A DNA stretch of 64,000 nt, taken from contig BDDD01000435.1 of assembly GCA_001972305.1 (NCBI GenBank), positions 52,581-116,580 of the forward strand, read 5' to 3'. Source of the stretch: Cephalotus follicularis. Lineage: Eukaryota > Streptophyta > Magnoliopsida > Oxalidales > Cephalotaceae. Positions 47,723 to 59,848 of this stretch are shown piece after piece (positions within the stretch are counted from its first letter, which is position 1; every line of letters starts with the position of its first letter). Under the pieces are notes generated by a model. The model ran no database searches and was not told the origin of the DNA. It saw only the letters and a list, made by a program, of their open reading frames with translations. The position numbers and the translations under genes were made by a program.

Positions 47723-50700
47723 ATGGCACAGAAGAAGTACATCATCGAAGTAGAGAAGAGCAAGGCAGGGAAAGATGGGAAGCCATCAATGGGTCCTGTA
47801 TATCGCAGTGTTTTTGCCAAGAATGGATTTCCTGCTCCAATTCAAGGAATAGATAGTTGCTGGGACATGTTCCAGTGAGACTTTTGGACCCTTTAGCTCT
47901 CTTGCTTGCTTGCTGATCATAAGGACAAAAAAAAAAAAAAGAAACATGGTCAACTTATGTTTTTACATGCATAAACACAACTAATCATGTTTTATGTTCT
48001 TGTGTTAATTACAGCAAGTCTGTAGAAAAACATCCCAACAAAAAAATGCTTGGTCGCCGTGAGATTGTTAATGGGAAGGTATATATATTGATTGTCTTTG
48101 CAACAATAATTGACATATTGTTTATTTGGTGTGTTTGATTGCAGCCCTTTATTTGCAGGCTGGTAAATATGTGTGGCTAACTTACAAAGAAGTATATGAC
48201 TTGGTGATTAAATTGGGAAATTCCATTCGCACTTGTGGAGTTCAACAAGTAAAGGCTTTGTCTCCTCCCGGGGTTTTTGTATTTTAAGAGGAAATTGTAA
48301 TTGCCCCATTTGATTATATTCATCATTTCCTGTTTATAGGGAAGTAAATGTGGTATATATGGTGCCAATTGCCCTGAGTGGATTATGACCATGGAGGTAG
48401 TTTCTAGCTCTTTCTGCTGATTCTTCAATATATGTTCTATCTTAAGTGAAGTTTCCATCTTATATATTATGTTGGTTACATCTGGGTTCACTTCTAGAGA
48501 ATCAGAATTTTTTTGTTTTCTTTTGAATTTTCCTGTTAATACTCCAAAACTGATGCAGGCCTGCAATGCTCATGGAATATACTGTGTTCCTTTGTATGAC
48601 ACTTTTGGTATGTATGGATATTCTTAAGGATCTGCATAAGCACGATCATGTGTTTTCTCACATAATGTAGGCTTGTTTGATTATAAGAATATGTAACTGT
48701 TATGAGAGTTCTAAAATTCTTAATTAGGAAGCTGCAAAATGTGTTCATATCTACCTCATCTGACGAATATTTGACTGCGTCTCCTCTGCGTTTTAGGTGC
48801 TGATGCTGTGGAATTTATATTATGCCACGCCGAGGTTTCAATTGTTTTTGTAGAAGAAAGAAAGATCCCTGAGGTACATGTATAATGTTAACATTTGGAG
48901 TCCTCATTAATGGTGATGACTTATGGGGGTCATGTTGTTTTCAATTATCACAATGGTCCAAAATAAAAAGATGTCATTTTCTGAAACTGAATTGTAGTTC
49001 GTAATGGCAGAATTTATCTCTACTGTTGTGTATAACTGTATTTGGCCAAAAGCTTTAAAGTATTATGCGAAGATGAAATAGTTAGAGAGATTCAATTCAC
49101 TTGAAAATTTGAATCACTATATGATCTACAATTATAGATTATAAAACTTAACTTCTAGATTTGTAAAACGCGTCGTCTCAACACTTGTTTTCGAGAAAAG
49201 GACCTTTTCTCGAAAATAAAAGGATAGGCCACTCTCCATTTTATGAAATAGTTGTAGTTTCTTATAGGCATCATTTATCTCAACAGTTGTGTATACTTAT
49301 AGGACACTGTAAAAATATTTGCATTCTAGTTTGTCAATGCTGCAGCAGGGGCCAAGTCGATGGCAATCTTACAATTTTAACAAATGTGATTGTTAGAGAT
49401 GTTCTCTTATAGATAGTTTATTTTTGTTTCTTTCAGGTTTTGAAGACATTTCCCAACGCAACCAAATACTTGAAAAGTAAGTTGTGATTGTGTTGGAAAC
49501 TCAGTATTGCGGAATTATGTTTGAATAATATGTATTTCATTATGCTCAGCAATCGTGAGTTTCGGCAAAGTTACACCTGAACAGAAAAAAGAAGTTGAGA
49601 AGTTTGGTTTGACAATTTATTCTTGGACTGAATTTTTGCAAGTGGTAAGCTACATATGGTTGTCAAATTTGTTAAACAAAAGGCTCCATAAACTCTCAGC
49701 GACCTTGATTCTGATTCAAGCTTTGTATTAATGTGTCTCCCAGGGAGTCAGCAACCGATTTGATCTTCCAGTGAAAAAGAAAAATGATATATGTACAATC
49801 ATGTATACTAGTGGAACAACTGGTGATCCCAAGGGAGTAATGATTTCACATGAAGGCATAATTACTGTTATTGATGGTATGCAGTGCATCCTAGATAATG
49901 TGAATGAAGAGGTGATCCTTTCCTCCTTTCAATCCACATCCAAATCTTATCGATGAAAGCAAGAAGTGCGATTTATTATGCATATTTGTTTTCCCAATCA
50001 ACTTAATCGATCTTTTTATTTCTCGCCTTTTTTCGTCGCTAAATAATTTGCAGTTCAGTTATAAGGATGTTTATCTTTCATATCTTCCTCTTGCACATAT
50101 CTTTGATCGAATTGTGGAGGAGGGCATCATTTCACGTGGTGCCTCAATCGGTTTCTGGCGTGGGGTGAGTTCATTACTAATTCCTCTCTTGCCAGATACG
50201 AGTTTTGTATGCTTACTTGTTTCATCACAGGATGTCAATCTGTTGGTTGAAGACATTGGGGAGCTGCAACCGACTATTCTTTGTGCTGTTCCCCGTGTAT
50301 TAGACAGAATATATTCAAGTAAACTCTCTTTTCTGCTTTTGTATCATATGGGGTTTGATAATCTGCAGTTTCGTACACAGGCGGAAAGCTATCAAAGAGC
50401 CATCTAATTAATCTGCATAAGACAATGCCCGTTTCTTTCCCCGCATAATTTCAACACATATTATCTTACAGTTTGATTTTCATCTTTTCTTTTCTTCGTT
50501 TAAGGGAATCGGAGGATTTCCAGCTTAATATACGAGCAATATTATGTTAGCGTATGGCCATCGCTTCAGTGTCATTGTCTCTATCGGTTCTTTTATATCC
50601 TATGAGTCTTAGGATTAGACTTTATTAGTCATATGCTAATCATGTGACCGGTCTATATAAGTTTGTATTTCTCTATTATTAATTAACAAACATATTATTA

Positions 50701-53700
50701 TTATCTCTAATTATACATTAACAGTCTCAAAAACATCTTCTCTTTTGAAGGACCCAAATGTTTCAATGGTGAAATCAGGTCTATGAACTGAGTCATCAGA
50801 TGCAACAGGTGGATAGTCTTAGTAACTTTCTAGTTCAGGATGATCCCAGGTTCATGTTTAGAGTTTAGACAACAATAAAACTGTGCTTAAAGTAGTCATA
50901 AAAAAAGTTTTGAAGTTTGTGATGTCAACATGTCTATGCTAAAATTATAGAACATTGAGTTCCAAAGTCATATGCATGTCTTCAACTTGTTAACTTGTGA
51001 AAATGAACCTTTTTTCTTCTTTTTCTTTTGAATAAAGCAAATCTAATGCATAATAAAATTTGCATCTTCCTAATTTCTTACATTGTCACTATACATTGTG
51101 TACATTTTCAGGCGTGACACAAAAGATTTCTGCAGGGGGATTCTTAAGGACAACAATTTTCAATCTTGCGTACTCGTAGTAAGTTATATCCATGCTTTCC
51201 CTTCTTGAAAGACATCATTCAATTTCTATAGAATGACTTGACTTGAATATATAATATATGTTTTTCCTTGTACCTACAATTTGATTGAAATTCTGCCATA
51301 CGCATCATATAAAATGTATTACAGCAAATTAAATTACATGACGAAGGGGCTGAAACATGACGAGGCAGCTCCATTCTGTGACAAAATTGTCTTTAGTAAG
51401 GTGACTGAATTAAACCTTCCAAACAAACATTAAAATGGTGGATTTGTTGACTCATTTATTCCGCGGCTTCCTCAGGTGAAGAAAGGACTGGGAGGAAATT
51501 TACGGCTCATTTTATCAGGAGCAGCACCTCTTTCTGCCCATGTAGAAACTTTCCTACGAGTGGTGACATGCTGTCATATGCTACAAGGATATGGTATGCT
51601 GTCTTTGGAAACTTGTTTAATCAATACCTATTCTTCTAGTACTAATTTTTATAACATTATGCTTTGTTTTGTTTTTTTTGTTTGTTTGCCTGCACTCAAT
51701 GTGCATAATCCTCTACCAAGTAAAATTTAATGATTGTTCATTTCGTGTAGGTTTGACAGAAAGCTGTGCAGGGACATTTGTTCAAATACCAAATGAATTC
51801 TCAATGCTTAGTACTGTTGGCCCTCCTTTGCCAAACGTCGATGCACGCCTTGAATCTGTTCCTGAAATGGGATATGATGCCCTTTCAGGCGCCACACCAA
51901 GCGGAGAAATTTGCGTAAGGGGGAAGCCACTATTTTTAGGCTACTACAAACGTGAAGACCTTACCAAGGAGGTCATGGTTGATGGATGGTTTCATACAGG
52001 TTTGCCAATAGCAACCTTGTATTGAACTAATACTAAGTCCCCATATAACGTCAGTTTGCTTTCTTGGTCATCCTTAATTTGTTATATTTGCATCAGGCGA
52101 TATTGGAGAATGGCAACCAGATGGTAGCTTGAAAATTATTGACCGCAAGAAGAACATTTTCAAGCTTGCACAAGGAGAATATGTCGCAGTTGAAAAATTG
52201 GAGAGCATTTATGGTCTTGTTCCTTGCATTGATTCGGTATGTCTTTTGGGCAGTTGTGATTAATCCATATGTAGCAGGTAGGGCCATTTTGGCACTAAAC
52301 ATTGTCACCAATCACTGCGTTTAGTGTAGTGGAGTGGTTGAGGGGTCAGCCATCAAGACTTAGAAATGAGTAATTGGTTAACATCATTAATTCTGATTTT
52401 AATTATTTAATTGTTTTTAAGATTAACATATAAACATCCTTGTTATGTTGTTCTTGTACAAGAATTATTGTACGAACGAAATCTAGTTATCTACGCTTCC
52501 ATCCACACCACTTGCTACAGAGAAAATAACCTTTTCTATTTCTTCTTTTGTGTTAGCTGCCAAAGATATGCAATTTTTTTGACCAAAGTACTATTTCTTC
52601 TCATTTTCAATTTAGATATGGGTCTATGGGAACAGCTTTGAGTCTTTCCTTGTTGCTGTTGTTAACCCCGATAAGCAAGCACTTGAAAAATGGGCTGAAG
52701 AGAATGGTATAACAGGGAACTTGAATTCCCTTTGTGAAGATCAAAAGACAAAAGACTACATACTCGGAGAGCTCACAAGAATTGCAAAAGAGAAGAAGGT
52801 ACCAAACTTGCTTCTCTTATCTACATGTTGTAGTCAGTCACTCCATAGGTCGTTTGATATAATTTTATGTCATAGTTGGGCATCACTTACCCTGTAAGTG
52901 GCCAATTTGATATTGTTTTAAAATCGTACATTGTATGGTAAGTTTTGCATTGTTGTATACCAATTGATACTACAATCTCAGATACTTCACGTAGTTAAAT
53001 GCATACCAAACGCCCCCTATACAAATAAGTTTTTGACATGACTTGATAGTATAAATTTTGACCTTTGAAGGATGATTGATATTTCTTTGTGATTTTAAAA
53101 CTGTAATTCCATGCAGTTAAAGGGTTTCGAGTTTATAAAAGCTGTTCATTTGGACCCAGTACTATTTGATGTGGATCGAGACCTCATAACTCCATCATAT
53201 AAGATGAAGAGGCCCCAGTTGCTAAAATACTACCAGGTAGGTCCTCTTGATACTTAATTTTATGGGACCGTTTATACAAGTCTTTCTTCCTCTAATGTCA
53301 ATATATGGACTGGGTCATACTCGAAACAAATAATGGTTGAAGCAGAACCAAAATCAGTGAGTGAGTACATTAACGGTTCTATATATGGTTTTTCATAGGC
53401 ATAGATTGTGATGGAAGTCACCTCTGATCAATCGGAATGATACTATAATTGACGAGATGTTCCCGTCGACGTGATTAACATTAATTGATAAAAAATTAAA
53501 TAAAGATGTTTATGTCATATTAATGATGTTAATCATTCATGTTTGATACGTTACAGGTGCCAATTATTACGATTTTACGGGTTTAGTTTCTAAATTATGT
53601 CAAACCTAAGTATAATGTGCGACATACAAACATTAGACATAAATCCCATGAAAAATATATATCCTTTGCCCTTTTGTTTTTGTTGTTGTTGTTGAAAGCA

Positions 53701-53771
53701 CTGATGGGTGATTTTTTGCACAGAATGTGATTGACAACATGTACAAGATTGCAAGTAAGCCCCGTGCATAA
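47723..53771 (+). CDS. LACS4: Long-chain acyl-CoA synthetase, LACS4 type
   Basis: Nineteen coding exons: 47723-47874, 48015-48078, 48159-48248, 48340-48396, 48559-48607, 48797-48873, 49437-49476, 49550-49644, 49744-49911, 50054-50164, 50231-50318, 51112-51178, 51325-51400, 51476-51593, 51751-51999, 52097-52236, 52616-52798, 53117-53236 and 53724-53771. They give 663 residues in frame. It forms acyl-CoA from free fatty acid, ATP and CoA. Motifs: the AMP-binding P-loop IMYTSGTTGDPKGVM (about 227-241), SYLPLAHIFDR, QGYGLTESCAG (about 415-425), GWFHTGDIGEWQPDG, IDRKKNIFKLAQGEYV (about 513-528) and SYKMKRPQLLKYYQ. The start MAQKKYIIEVEKSKAGKDGK and the length match LACS3/4/5. The C-terminus KPRA is not a PTS1, so the ER or cytosolic group is likelier than peroxisomal LACS6/7. 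No damage is seen. The exact paralogue number is inferred. Confidence 0.93.
50319..51111 (+). other. Longest LACS intron
   Basis: An intron of about 0.8 kb after RIYS. It holds AT-rich DNA without a recognisable element. The frame read past the previous exon stops quickly and is not coding. Confidence 0.65.
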
Positions 53772-54386
53772 GAGCTAAAAAGATTTCTCTCCTGCTCAGC
53801 CATGCCATTGAACATTTTGTTGTATATTTGCCTAAGCTTTCCCTTGTTGACTAAATGCAATTTGTTACAAACAAATTATTTCAAGTCGCAATATGTATAT
53901 TGAAAGACTGTTTGACATTCATAAAATTTGTTATTGCATGTGTTAATGAAAGAGAGTTTATGGTACTATTCATGATAAAAATAATATTATACCAAAGATT
54001 TTAAAATAAGATATAGACTTTAAATATATTAAATGACTAGCTACTAAAATACTGGAATACAGACATACACTCAACCATTAAGCTTTCCAAAATTCATTAT
54101 CAGTGATGATGATTAGTTATATAGGTGTCAAAATATGAATATAAATAGATAATACTCCCCATTTTGATAGCCGTGCATTAAAAGCTAATGGATATTTTAA
54201 GTTGCCTTTTTGAGGTGTCTTAAATTCATTTGACGTTTCATAGATATTGAACAGTGGGAATTTAAAGCTTGTGGGGAATAAATTAATGACGCATACCAAA
54301 CTTGATTAAAAAAATATATATATTAGATCTTTTCATTTATTTTGAGTGTTTGTTAACCGATGCAAATTAAATGACCTAATTAAACC
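53772..54386. other. LACS 3' flank
   Basis: Probable 3' UTR and AT-rich flank with no gene recognised. It ends at GATTC (54387-54391), the target site of the copia solo LTR. Confidence 0.6.
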
Positions 54387-54391
54387 GATTC

Positions 54392-54601
54392 TATTGTAAA
54401 AGCCGCCAACCGCCAGCCGCCATCACAGTGAATCACTATTCCAAATACTATTCTAACAAACTCCTATAAATAGGAATGTAATGTTAAGAAGAAATTAATG
54501 AATTCATAATAAGAAATCTCTTATTCTCTCTTACTTTCTCTCTCAATTTCTCTCTAGTATAATTTTCTTTTGTGAGTTAATATTTCCAGAAGTTTATAAC
54601 A
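54392..54601 (+). mobile_element. Copia-like solo LTR (210 bp), left copy
   Basis: The segment runs from TATTGTAAAAGCCGCC to AGAAGTTTATAACA and is flanked on both sides by GATTC (54387-54391 and 54602-54606), a perfect 5-bp target duplication. It contains CCTATAAATAGG, a TATA-like promoter element, and CT-rich tracts, as copia LTRs do. The same LTR recurs at 55235-55444. The family call rests on LTR length and on the polypurine tract preceding the right copy. Confidence 0.8.
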
Positions 54602-55200
54602 GATTCTTTGATGTGTTTTTTTTTAACCAAAAAAACCTTTTAATTTTGAATTGCCCAAAAATAAATAAATTGCTTGAAGTCCTTCCCTATGGTTTCTTTT
54701 GCTTGCTGTAGTACTCAATACTAAAAGGTATTCAAATATAGTGTTTTAACTTTTAACCCCTTATTGTATTTTAAGTTGAAACCAATCAAGAACTTAGCCC
54801 AAAGCTTTCTTCTAAAAATCAACTTTAAATACAAGTAATAATTATCCAAAAAATTTGTATGATACTCACATAAACATGATTCAAAAAAAAAAAACCGAAT
54901 CTAAAACACGGAATCCTAATTGATATGGGGAAAAATCTCTTATAAGCCTAATCACACGTGTAAGGAGAGGAGGACAACAGTTGTCCTCCCAGGGAATGAG
55001 AGCATGGAGTATATGTCTTATCATCAATCAAGAAAAAGGTCTCCCCAAATAGTCTGACACGCCACACAGGCCAGGAAGCCAGTCTCGCACGCCCGCGCAG
55101 CCACACAGATAGGCTGACACCCCATCACATCGGTGTGAGGAAAGAGACTGACAAGCCGCCACAGCCCTCCAATCCATTAATGGGCTTGCGGCTATGGACG

Positions 55201-55234
55201 TCATAGTAATATGGAATAGAAATTCAAGGGGGAG
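55201..55234 (+). mobile_element. Tail of copia internal region with polypurine tract
   Basis: The 34 bp between the tandem units ends AATTCAAGGGGGAG directly before the right LTR. A purine run at this position is the polypurine tract of a copia element, so this is a scrap of its internal region. Nothing like it precedes the left LTR. Confidence 0.7.
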
Positions 55235-55444
55235 TATTGTAAAAGCCGCCAGCCGCCAGCCGCCATCACAGTGAATCACTATTCCAAATACTATTCTAAC
55301 AAACTCCTATAAATAGGAATGTAATGTTAAGAAGAAATTAAGGAATTCATAATAAGAAATCTCTTATTCTCTCTTACTTTCTCTCTCAATTTCTCTCTAG
55401 TATAATTTTCTTTTGTGAGTTAATATTTCCAGAAGTTTATAACA
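55235..55444 (+). mobile_element. Copia-like LTR (210 bp), right copy
   Basis: Nearly identical to the left LTR. It is followed by GATTC (55445-55449) but preceded by the polypurine tract instead of GATTC, so it retains the 3'-LTR context of the original insertion. Confidence 0.8.
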
Positions 55445-55739
55445 GATTCTTTGATGTGTTTTTTTTTAACCAAAAAAACCTTTTAATTTTGAATTGCCCA
55501 AAAATAAATAAATTGCTTGAAGTCCTTCCCTATGGTTTCTTTTGCTTGCTGTAGTACTCAATACTAAAAGGTATTCAAATATAGTGTTTTAACTTTTAAC
55601 CCCTTATTGTATTTTAAGTTGAAACCAATCAAGAACTTAGCCCAAAGCTTTCTTCTAAAAATCAACTTTAAATACAAGTAATAATTATCCAAAAAATTTG
55701 TATGATACTCACATAAACATGATTCAAAAAAAAAAAACC

Positions 55740-56370
55740 GAATCTAAAACACGGAATCCTAATTGATATGGGGAAAAATCTCTTATAAGCCTAATCACAC
55801 GTGTAAGGAGAGGAGGACAACAGTTGTCCTCCCAGGGAATGAGAGCATGGAGTATATGTCTTATCATCAATCAAGAAAAAGGTCTCCCCAAATAGTCTGA
55901 CACGCCACACAGGCCAGGAAGCCAGTCTCGCACGCCCGCGCAGCCACACAGATAGGCTGACACCCCATCACATCGGTGTGAGGAAAGAGACTGACAAGCC
56001 GCCACAGCCCTCCAATCCATTAATGGGCTTGCGGCTATGGACGCCAAATGGGGAGGAGACCAAGGGAAATGTCAGGGTCACTGACGTCCTCTCCCTAGGG
56101 GCAGCCAACTCCCGATTGGACGCTCATCAATCACAGACGTTCCTATAAATACCAGTTCAACAGTCAATACAAAGGTCAGCCATTTTTCTAGCACATAAAG
56201 AACCTCAATACTCTCTGTACAACTGTTAACTTGAGCGTCGGAGTGTCCCCGGGAGTACCACCTCCTGGACCTTCTACCTTTCCCTCTTGCTTGTGCAGGG
56301 ATCATCAGCTATCACTAAACACCCTTTCTCAGACAGATTCTCGCGTCTCCTCTAAACAAATTAAGCCATT
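55740..56370. mobile_element. Unresolved gypsy-like LTR remnant
   Basis: A GC-richer segment with CCTATAAATACC at about 56140, CAATACTCTCTGTACAACTG, TTGAGCGTCGGAGTGTCCCC and TGCAGGGATCATC. The TATA-like word followed by GAGCGTCGGAGTG resembles the promoter-to-leader part of many plant Ty3/gypsy LTRs. Its 5' part is also in the left unit of the tandem duplication (from about 54.9 kb). Termini and target sites were not resolved. Confidence 0.4.
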
Positions 56371-57738
56371 TGTAGGAAGTCTAGAAGGGGGGTGAATAGA
56401 CTTATAAAAATTACTAGCAATTATACCACAAAATAATTCAATAACTACAAACACACAATTGCGAAAATATAAAGAGTGTAGGGTTTAGAGATTGCAAACG
56501 GATATATAGTGGTTCGGCAAACCGCCTACGTCCACTCCCCAAGGCCTTCCCTTGAGTATTTCACTAGTATGCCCCAATCCGGGCTTGAAACTCCAACCGA
56601 GCTCCAACAACTTTCGCTCCAACCAAGTGAATTACAACTTTGCTCCAACCGAGCAATACAAGAGACAACCTCTCTCGTATGAGTGAAATAAGTGTTTGAA
56701 TGATTACAAATTCGTAGTGAATTTGTTTTACAATTAAGCACAACTCTAAACAAAGCTTTTTGTAAATGTGGAATGTAAAATGTGAGCTTTGTAATGTATT
56801 GGATTGCTTTGAATTTGATCTCTTTTGATTGTGTGATAGCTTGGTATTGTACTTGAGATAGCTTGAGAGAATATGAGACTTGAATGCTTGATCCCTTGTG
56901 CAAGAGCTCCAAATTTCCTTAAATAGGTGTGCCTCCAACGGATCTATTTTTAACTGTCTGATATGAATCCAGTCGGCTGGATTTGTACGGCAGTCGGCTG
57001 GTTTGATGGCGCGTACATTTGAATATAGCCGTTGGGAGTGGGCAGTCGGCTGGATCCTATAAGCAGTCGACTGGTTGCCCTGCTTCAGTCGGCTGTTGAG
57101 CTGAATTTGGAAGTTACAGAACCTACTGCCAGATTTTGCACAATTGAAAACAGTCGGCTGGATTCCCTGGCAGTCGACTGGTCCCCTCCTTCAGTCGGCT
57201 GGATTGGGTGTAAAATGTTACAGAAGCTACTGCCTGATTTTTTACCCATGGCAGTCGACTGATGCCCTGTGACAGTCGACTGGATTTGCCTGGCAGTCAA
57301 CTGGACCCCTGTGGCAGTCGACTGGATTGGTGTTCCTGCAGATTCTGAGTTTTGGTTGAAGATGCAGTCGACTACATAACTTTGGAAGTCGACTCCTAAC
57401 CTTGGCAGTCGAGTGGATTGCTCTCCAGTCGGCTGGATTGGCCTGTATCTGCGTAAACATTCTTGGCACAACTTTGGACAAAGAATCAAGTGAGTATATG
57501 AAGTTATAACTTAAAAAATTATGCATACAAGTTAATCTATGTTTGTTAATCATCAAAATAACATATGTAAATGTAATTAATCGGGGTGGCAAAGGCCAAC
57601 ACCCTTACACGTGGGGTACTGTTGACGGAAGGATTTCTGCATCAACACTAATTTTGACCACCGTTCTTCTAACTAGATTTGTCTACTTTTATTTCTACCT
57701 TTAAACTTGTTGTATGTAACATGGATTGATGCATCAAC
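56371..57738. other. Repeat-derived stretch around the CAGTCGRCTG array
   Basis: It begins TGTAGGAAGTCTAGAAGGGG and continues GGGTGAATAGAC, a start seen in plant LTR-type repeats. Open frames on both strands (56.5-56.9 and 57.0-57.6 kb) arise from the tandem structure and show no domain. At about 57.61-57.65 kb CACGTGGGGTACTGTTGACGG looks like a retroelement polypurine tract and LTR start, so more than one element may be nested here. Confidence 0.35.
56970..57436. repeat. Higher-order array of CAGTCGRCTG motifs (16 copies)
   Basis: Starts at 56970, 56991, 57043, 57064, 57086, 57151, 57171, 57192, 57252, 57273, 57294, 57315, 57365, 57386, 57406 and 57426. Within clusters of 2, 3, 3, 4 and 4 the spacing is 20-22 bp; clusters begin 73-113 bp apart. 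CAGTCGACTG is a perfect palindrome and CAGTCGGCTG nearly so. Between clusters, TTACAGAAGCTACTGCC-like text recurs 106 bp apart, so the whole is a roughly 105-bp repeat containing 21-bp sub-repeats. Confidence 0.9.
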
Positions 57739-58209
57739 TAGGGGTGAACCGAAATTCTTTTCGATTTTGATTAACCATTTTTTTTTTTTGGTTTTTAATA
57801 TGTGAAAACCGAATTGAATTTATTTTGGTTTTTTGAAATACTGAAACCGAAATAAATTCGGTTAATACGGAAAAACCGAAATCCTCCCTCAATTTTTTTT
57901 TTAAAAATACATTATGAAAAATTTGTAATTTTTCGGTTTACAATTTTCACCCTAGCAGGAAGAGTTTTGATACTCTTTTTTTTTTGTTATTTTCTTAAAC
58001 AAAACAATGTTCTTTAATGTAAACGACATCATTTTGATTGTATATAAATTTAAAAAAGATAAATTAAATTAAGTTTCAATTTTTTGAATAACTGAAATTG
58101 ATGAAAAATCTAATCGAAAAAACTGAAATATCGAATTAACTGAAACAAAAAAAAAAAATTATGTTTCGGTTTTTTTTTCCCGGTTTTCAATTTAAAATTT
58201 TCACCCCTG
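57739..58209. mobile_element. Non-autonomous hAT-like element, 471 bp
   Basis: The left end reads TAGGGGTGAACCGAAATTC and the reverse complement of the right end reads CAGGGGTGAAAATTTTAAAT. Flanks are GCATCAAC (57731-57738) and GCATCAAT (58210-58217), an 8-bp duplication with one mismatch. Many AACCGAA and TTCGGTT words lie inside and there is no coding frame. Confidence 0.8.
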
Positions 58210-59149
58210 GCATCAATAATATAGATATCATCATGTAGATTAGCATTCTAAGTTTTAATAAAGATAAAGTTTCATGACCAATCTAATATATATTAAGAGT
58301 AGAGGTAAGATATATTGTCACTTGATGGTAAACTTTTTAGTTTGTCATCCCATATTATAATGAAGTGTATTAATTACAATATCATAATTAATGCACTTTA
58401 TTAAATGGTATAAGATGGGTGGTAAACTTTTTAGTTTGTCAATCCTGTCTCTTAAGAATAATAGACATTTTTCTTATCACCTCAATTTTGACGCGTCACA
58501 TCATCTAAACACTTATTATATAGTTACACATCATCTTAAACTTTTAATAATTAAAGCTAAGTTGTTTTATGAACTCTATTTTAATAATCGAAACTATGTT
58601 GTTTTGTCAACTATATTTTAATGATGAGTAATGCTAGTCATCCCGAAAGTTTTACAAACTTTCTTATCCAGAATTGTTATGCCCAGAGCCTGATGTCATC
58701 CCCAAACATGAGTTGCGACATATTTGTCCATTCAATCCATCCTTCACAACCATAATTATATCCAAAATACGCTAGAATTTAAAACATAATTTTCAACATT
58801 TATACCATATGCGGAAAATTATCAAATCAAATATCTTAACTCAAAGAACAGTGACATCCAAATCTATTACATATATCTGATCCAATTCAAATTAATACGA
58901 TTAAAACCTCTATTTCTGAATACTAGTACGACTATCCGTTTCTATTTGAGTACAAAAACGCGAGTGGCATAAAATTACTAAACACAATTGACTTCTCATA
59001 AACCTTATCACTGTACTACTGTATCATTACTCATTGTCCATCACTGTTTGATCTCTCATTTGTGGAGCACACAACCCATGAATAGGTCAGCCTACAAAGC
59101 TAGTAGAAAAACAAAATATATGCAATGAAGTTGAAGTGTGCAGTATATC
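58210..59149. other. Intergenic, repeat-derived
   Basis: GGTAAACTTTTTAGTTTGTC occurs at about 58327 and 58421 around an inverted pair AGTGTATTAATTA/TAATTAATGCACT. GAGTAATGCTAGTCATCC at about 58626 resembles a MITE end whose partner was not found. From 58.68 kb the text (ACCATATGCGGAAAATTATC) resembles reverse-strand LTR retrotransposon DNA. No gene. Confidence 0.4.
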
Positions 59150-59848
59150 TAGGGCTGTTCACGGTTCGGTTTGGGACGGTTTTTTAAGAAAATCGAACCG
59201 AACTATATGGTTTTTTTAAAACAAAAAATCGAAACCGAACCGAACACTTACTGAAACTATATAAACCGAACCGAAAAAATCGGTTCGGTTTGGTTCGGGA
59301 TCACGGTTTTTTTTTGTTTTATTTTTTTATCATATCACAAAATTAATAAAAATATACCACAAATAAAATCAAAAAAAATTATAATTAAAAAAAACAGACT
59401 CAATTGTTATTACTACATAGCCTTCTAACAGACTTGTAGCCAAATACATACTCTGCTAACATAATAAAAACACAATAACAACACAAAATAGCTTGCTAAC
59501 ATAATAAAAATACAAAACATCATCTTGTAATGGCTTAATTAGATAAGATAATTAAATGAGTGTTTACTTTTTAAAAAAAAATTGTGTTGGTGAGTACAAT
59601 AGAAGTATTGGGTAGATAATTATTAATTAGATATATAAAATTATAAAAATAATATGTATAATAAATGAGTTCCGGTTCGGTTTTACACGGTTTTTCAACC
59701 TCACAAACCGAAACCGAACCGAACATAACAGTTTTGCTATTTTTAAATCCGAAACCGAACCATGGTCTTATAATACGGAACCGAACCGAACCGAATATAC
59801 CGGTTTGGTTCAATTTTTTAGTTTTTTCGAATCGTTTGCACAGCCCTA
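59150..59848. mobile_element. Non-autonomous hAT-like element, 699 bp
   Basis: The left end reads TAGGGCTGTTCACGGTTCGG and the reverse complement of the right end reads TAGGGCTGTGCAAACG. AGTATATC is present exactly on both sides (59142-59149 and 59849-59856), a perfect 8-bp target duplication. Both subterminal regions are packed with AACCGAACCGAA/GGTTCGGTTTGG. There is no transposase frame. Perfect target sites argue for a recent insertion. Confidence 0.9.

Larger units (their letters stand above)
54392..56043. repeat. Young tandem duplication, 843-bp offset
   Basis: 54392-55200 is repeated at 55235-56043. I noticed only two base differences in about 809 bp (CCAACC/CCAGCC and TTAATG/TTAAGG). 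Each unit contains the copia LTR, GATTC and a following segment with the hairpin GGAGGACAACAGTTGTCCTC. The two units are separated by 34 bp (55201-55234) ending in CAAGGGGGAG. Confidence 0.9.

Noticed and set aside
57032-57592. Frames on both strands over the CAGTCGRCTG array
   Set aside because: They are by-products of the 21-bp repeat, whose length is a multiple of three; the peptides are simple repeats with no domain.
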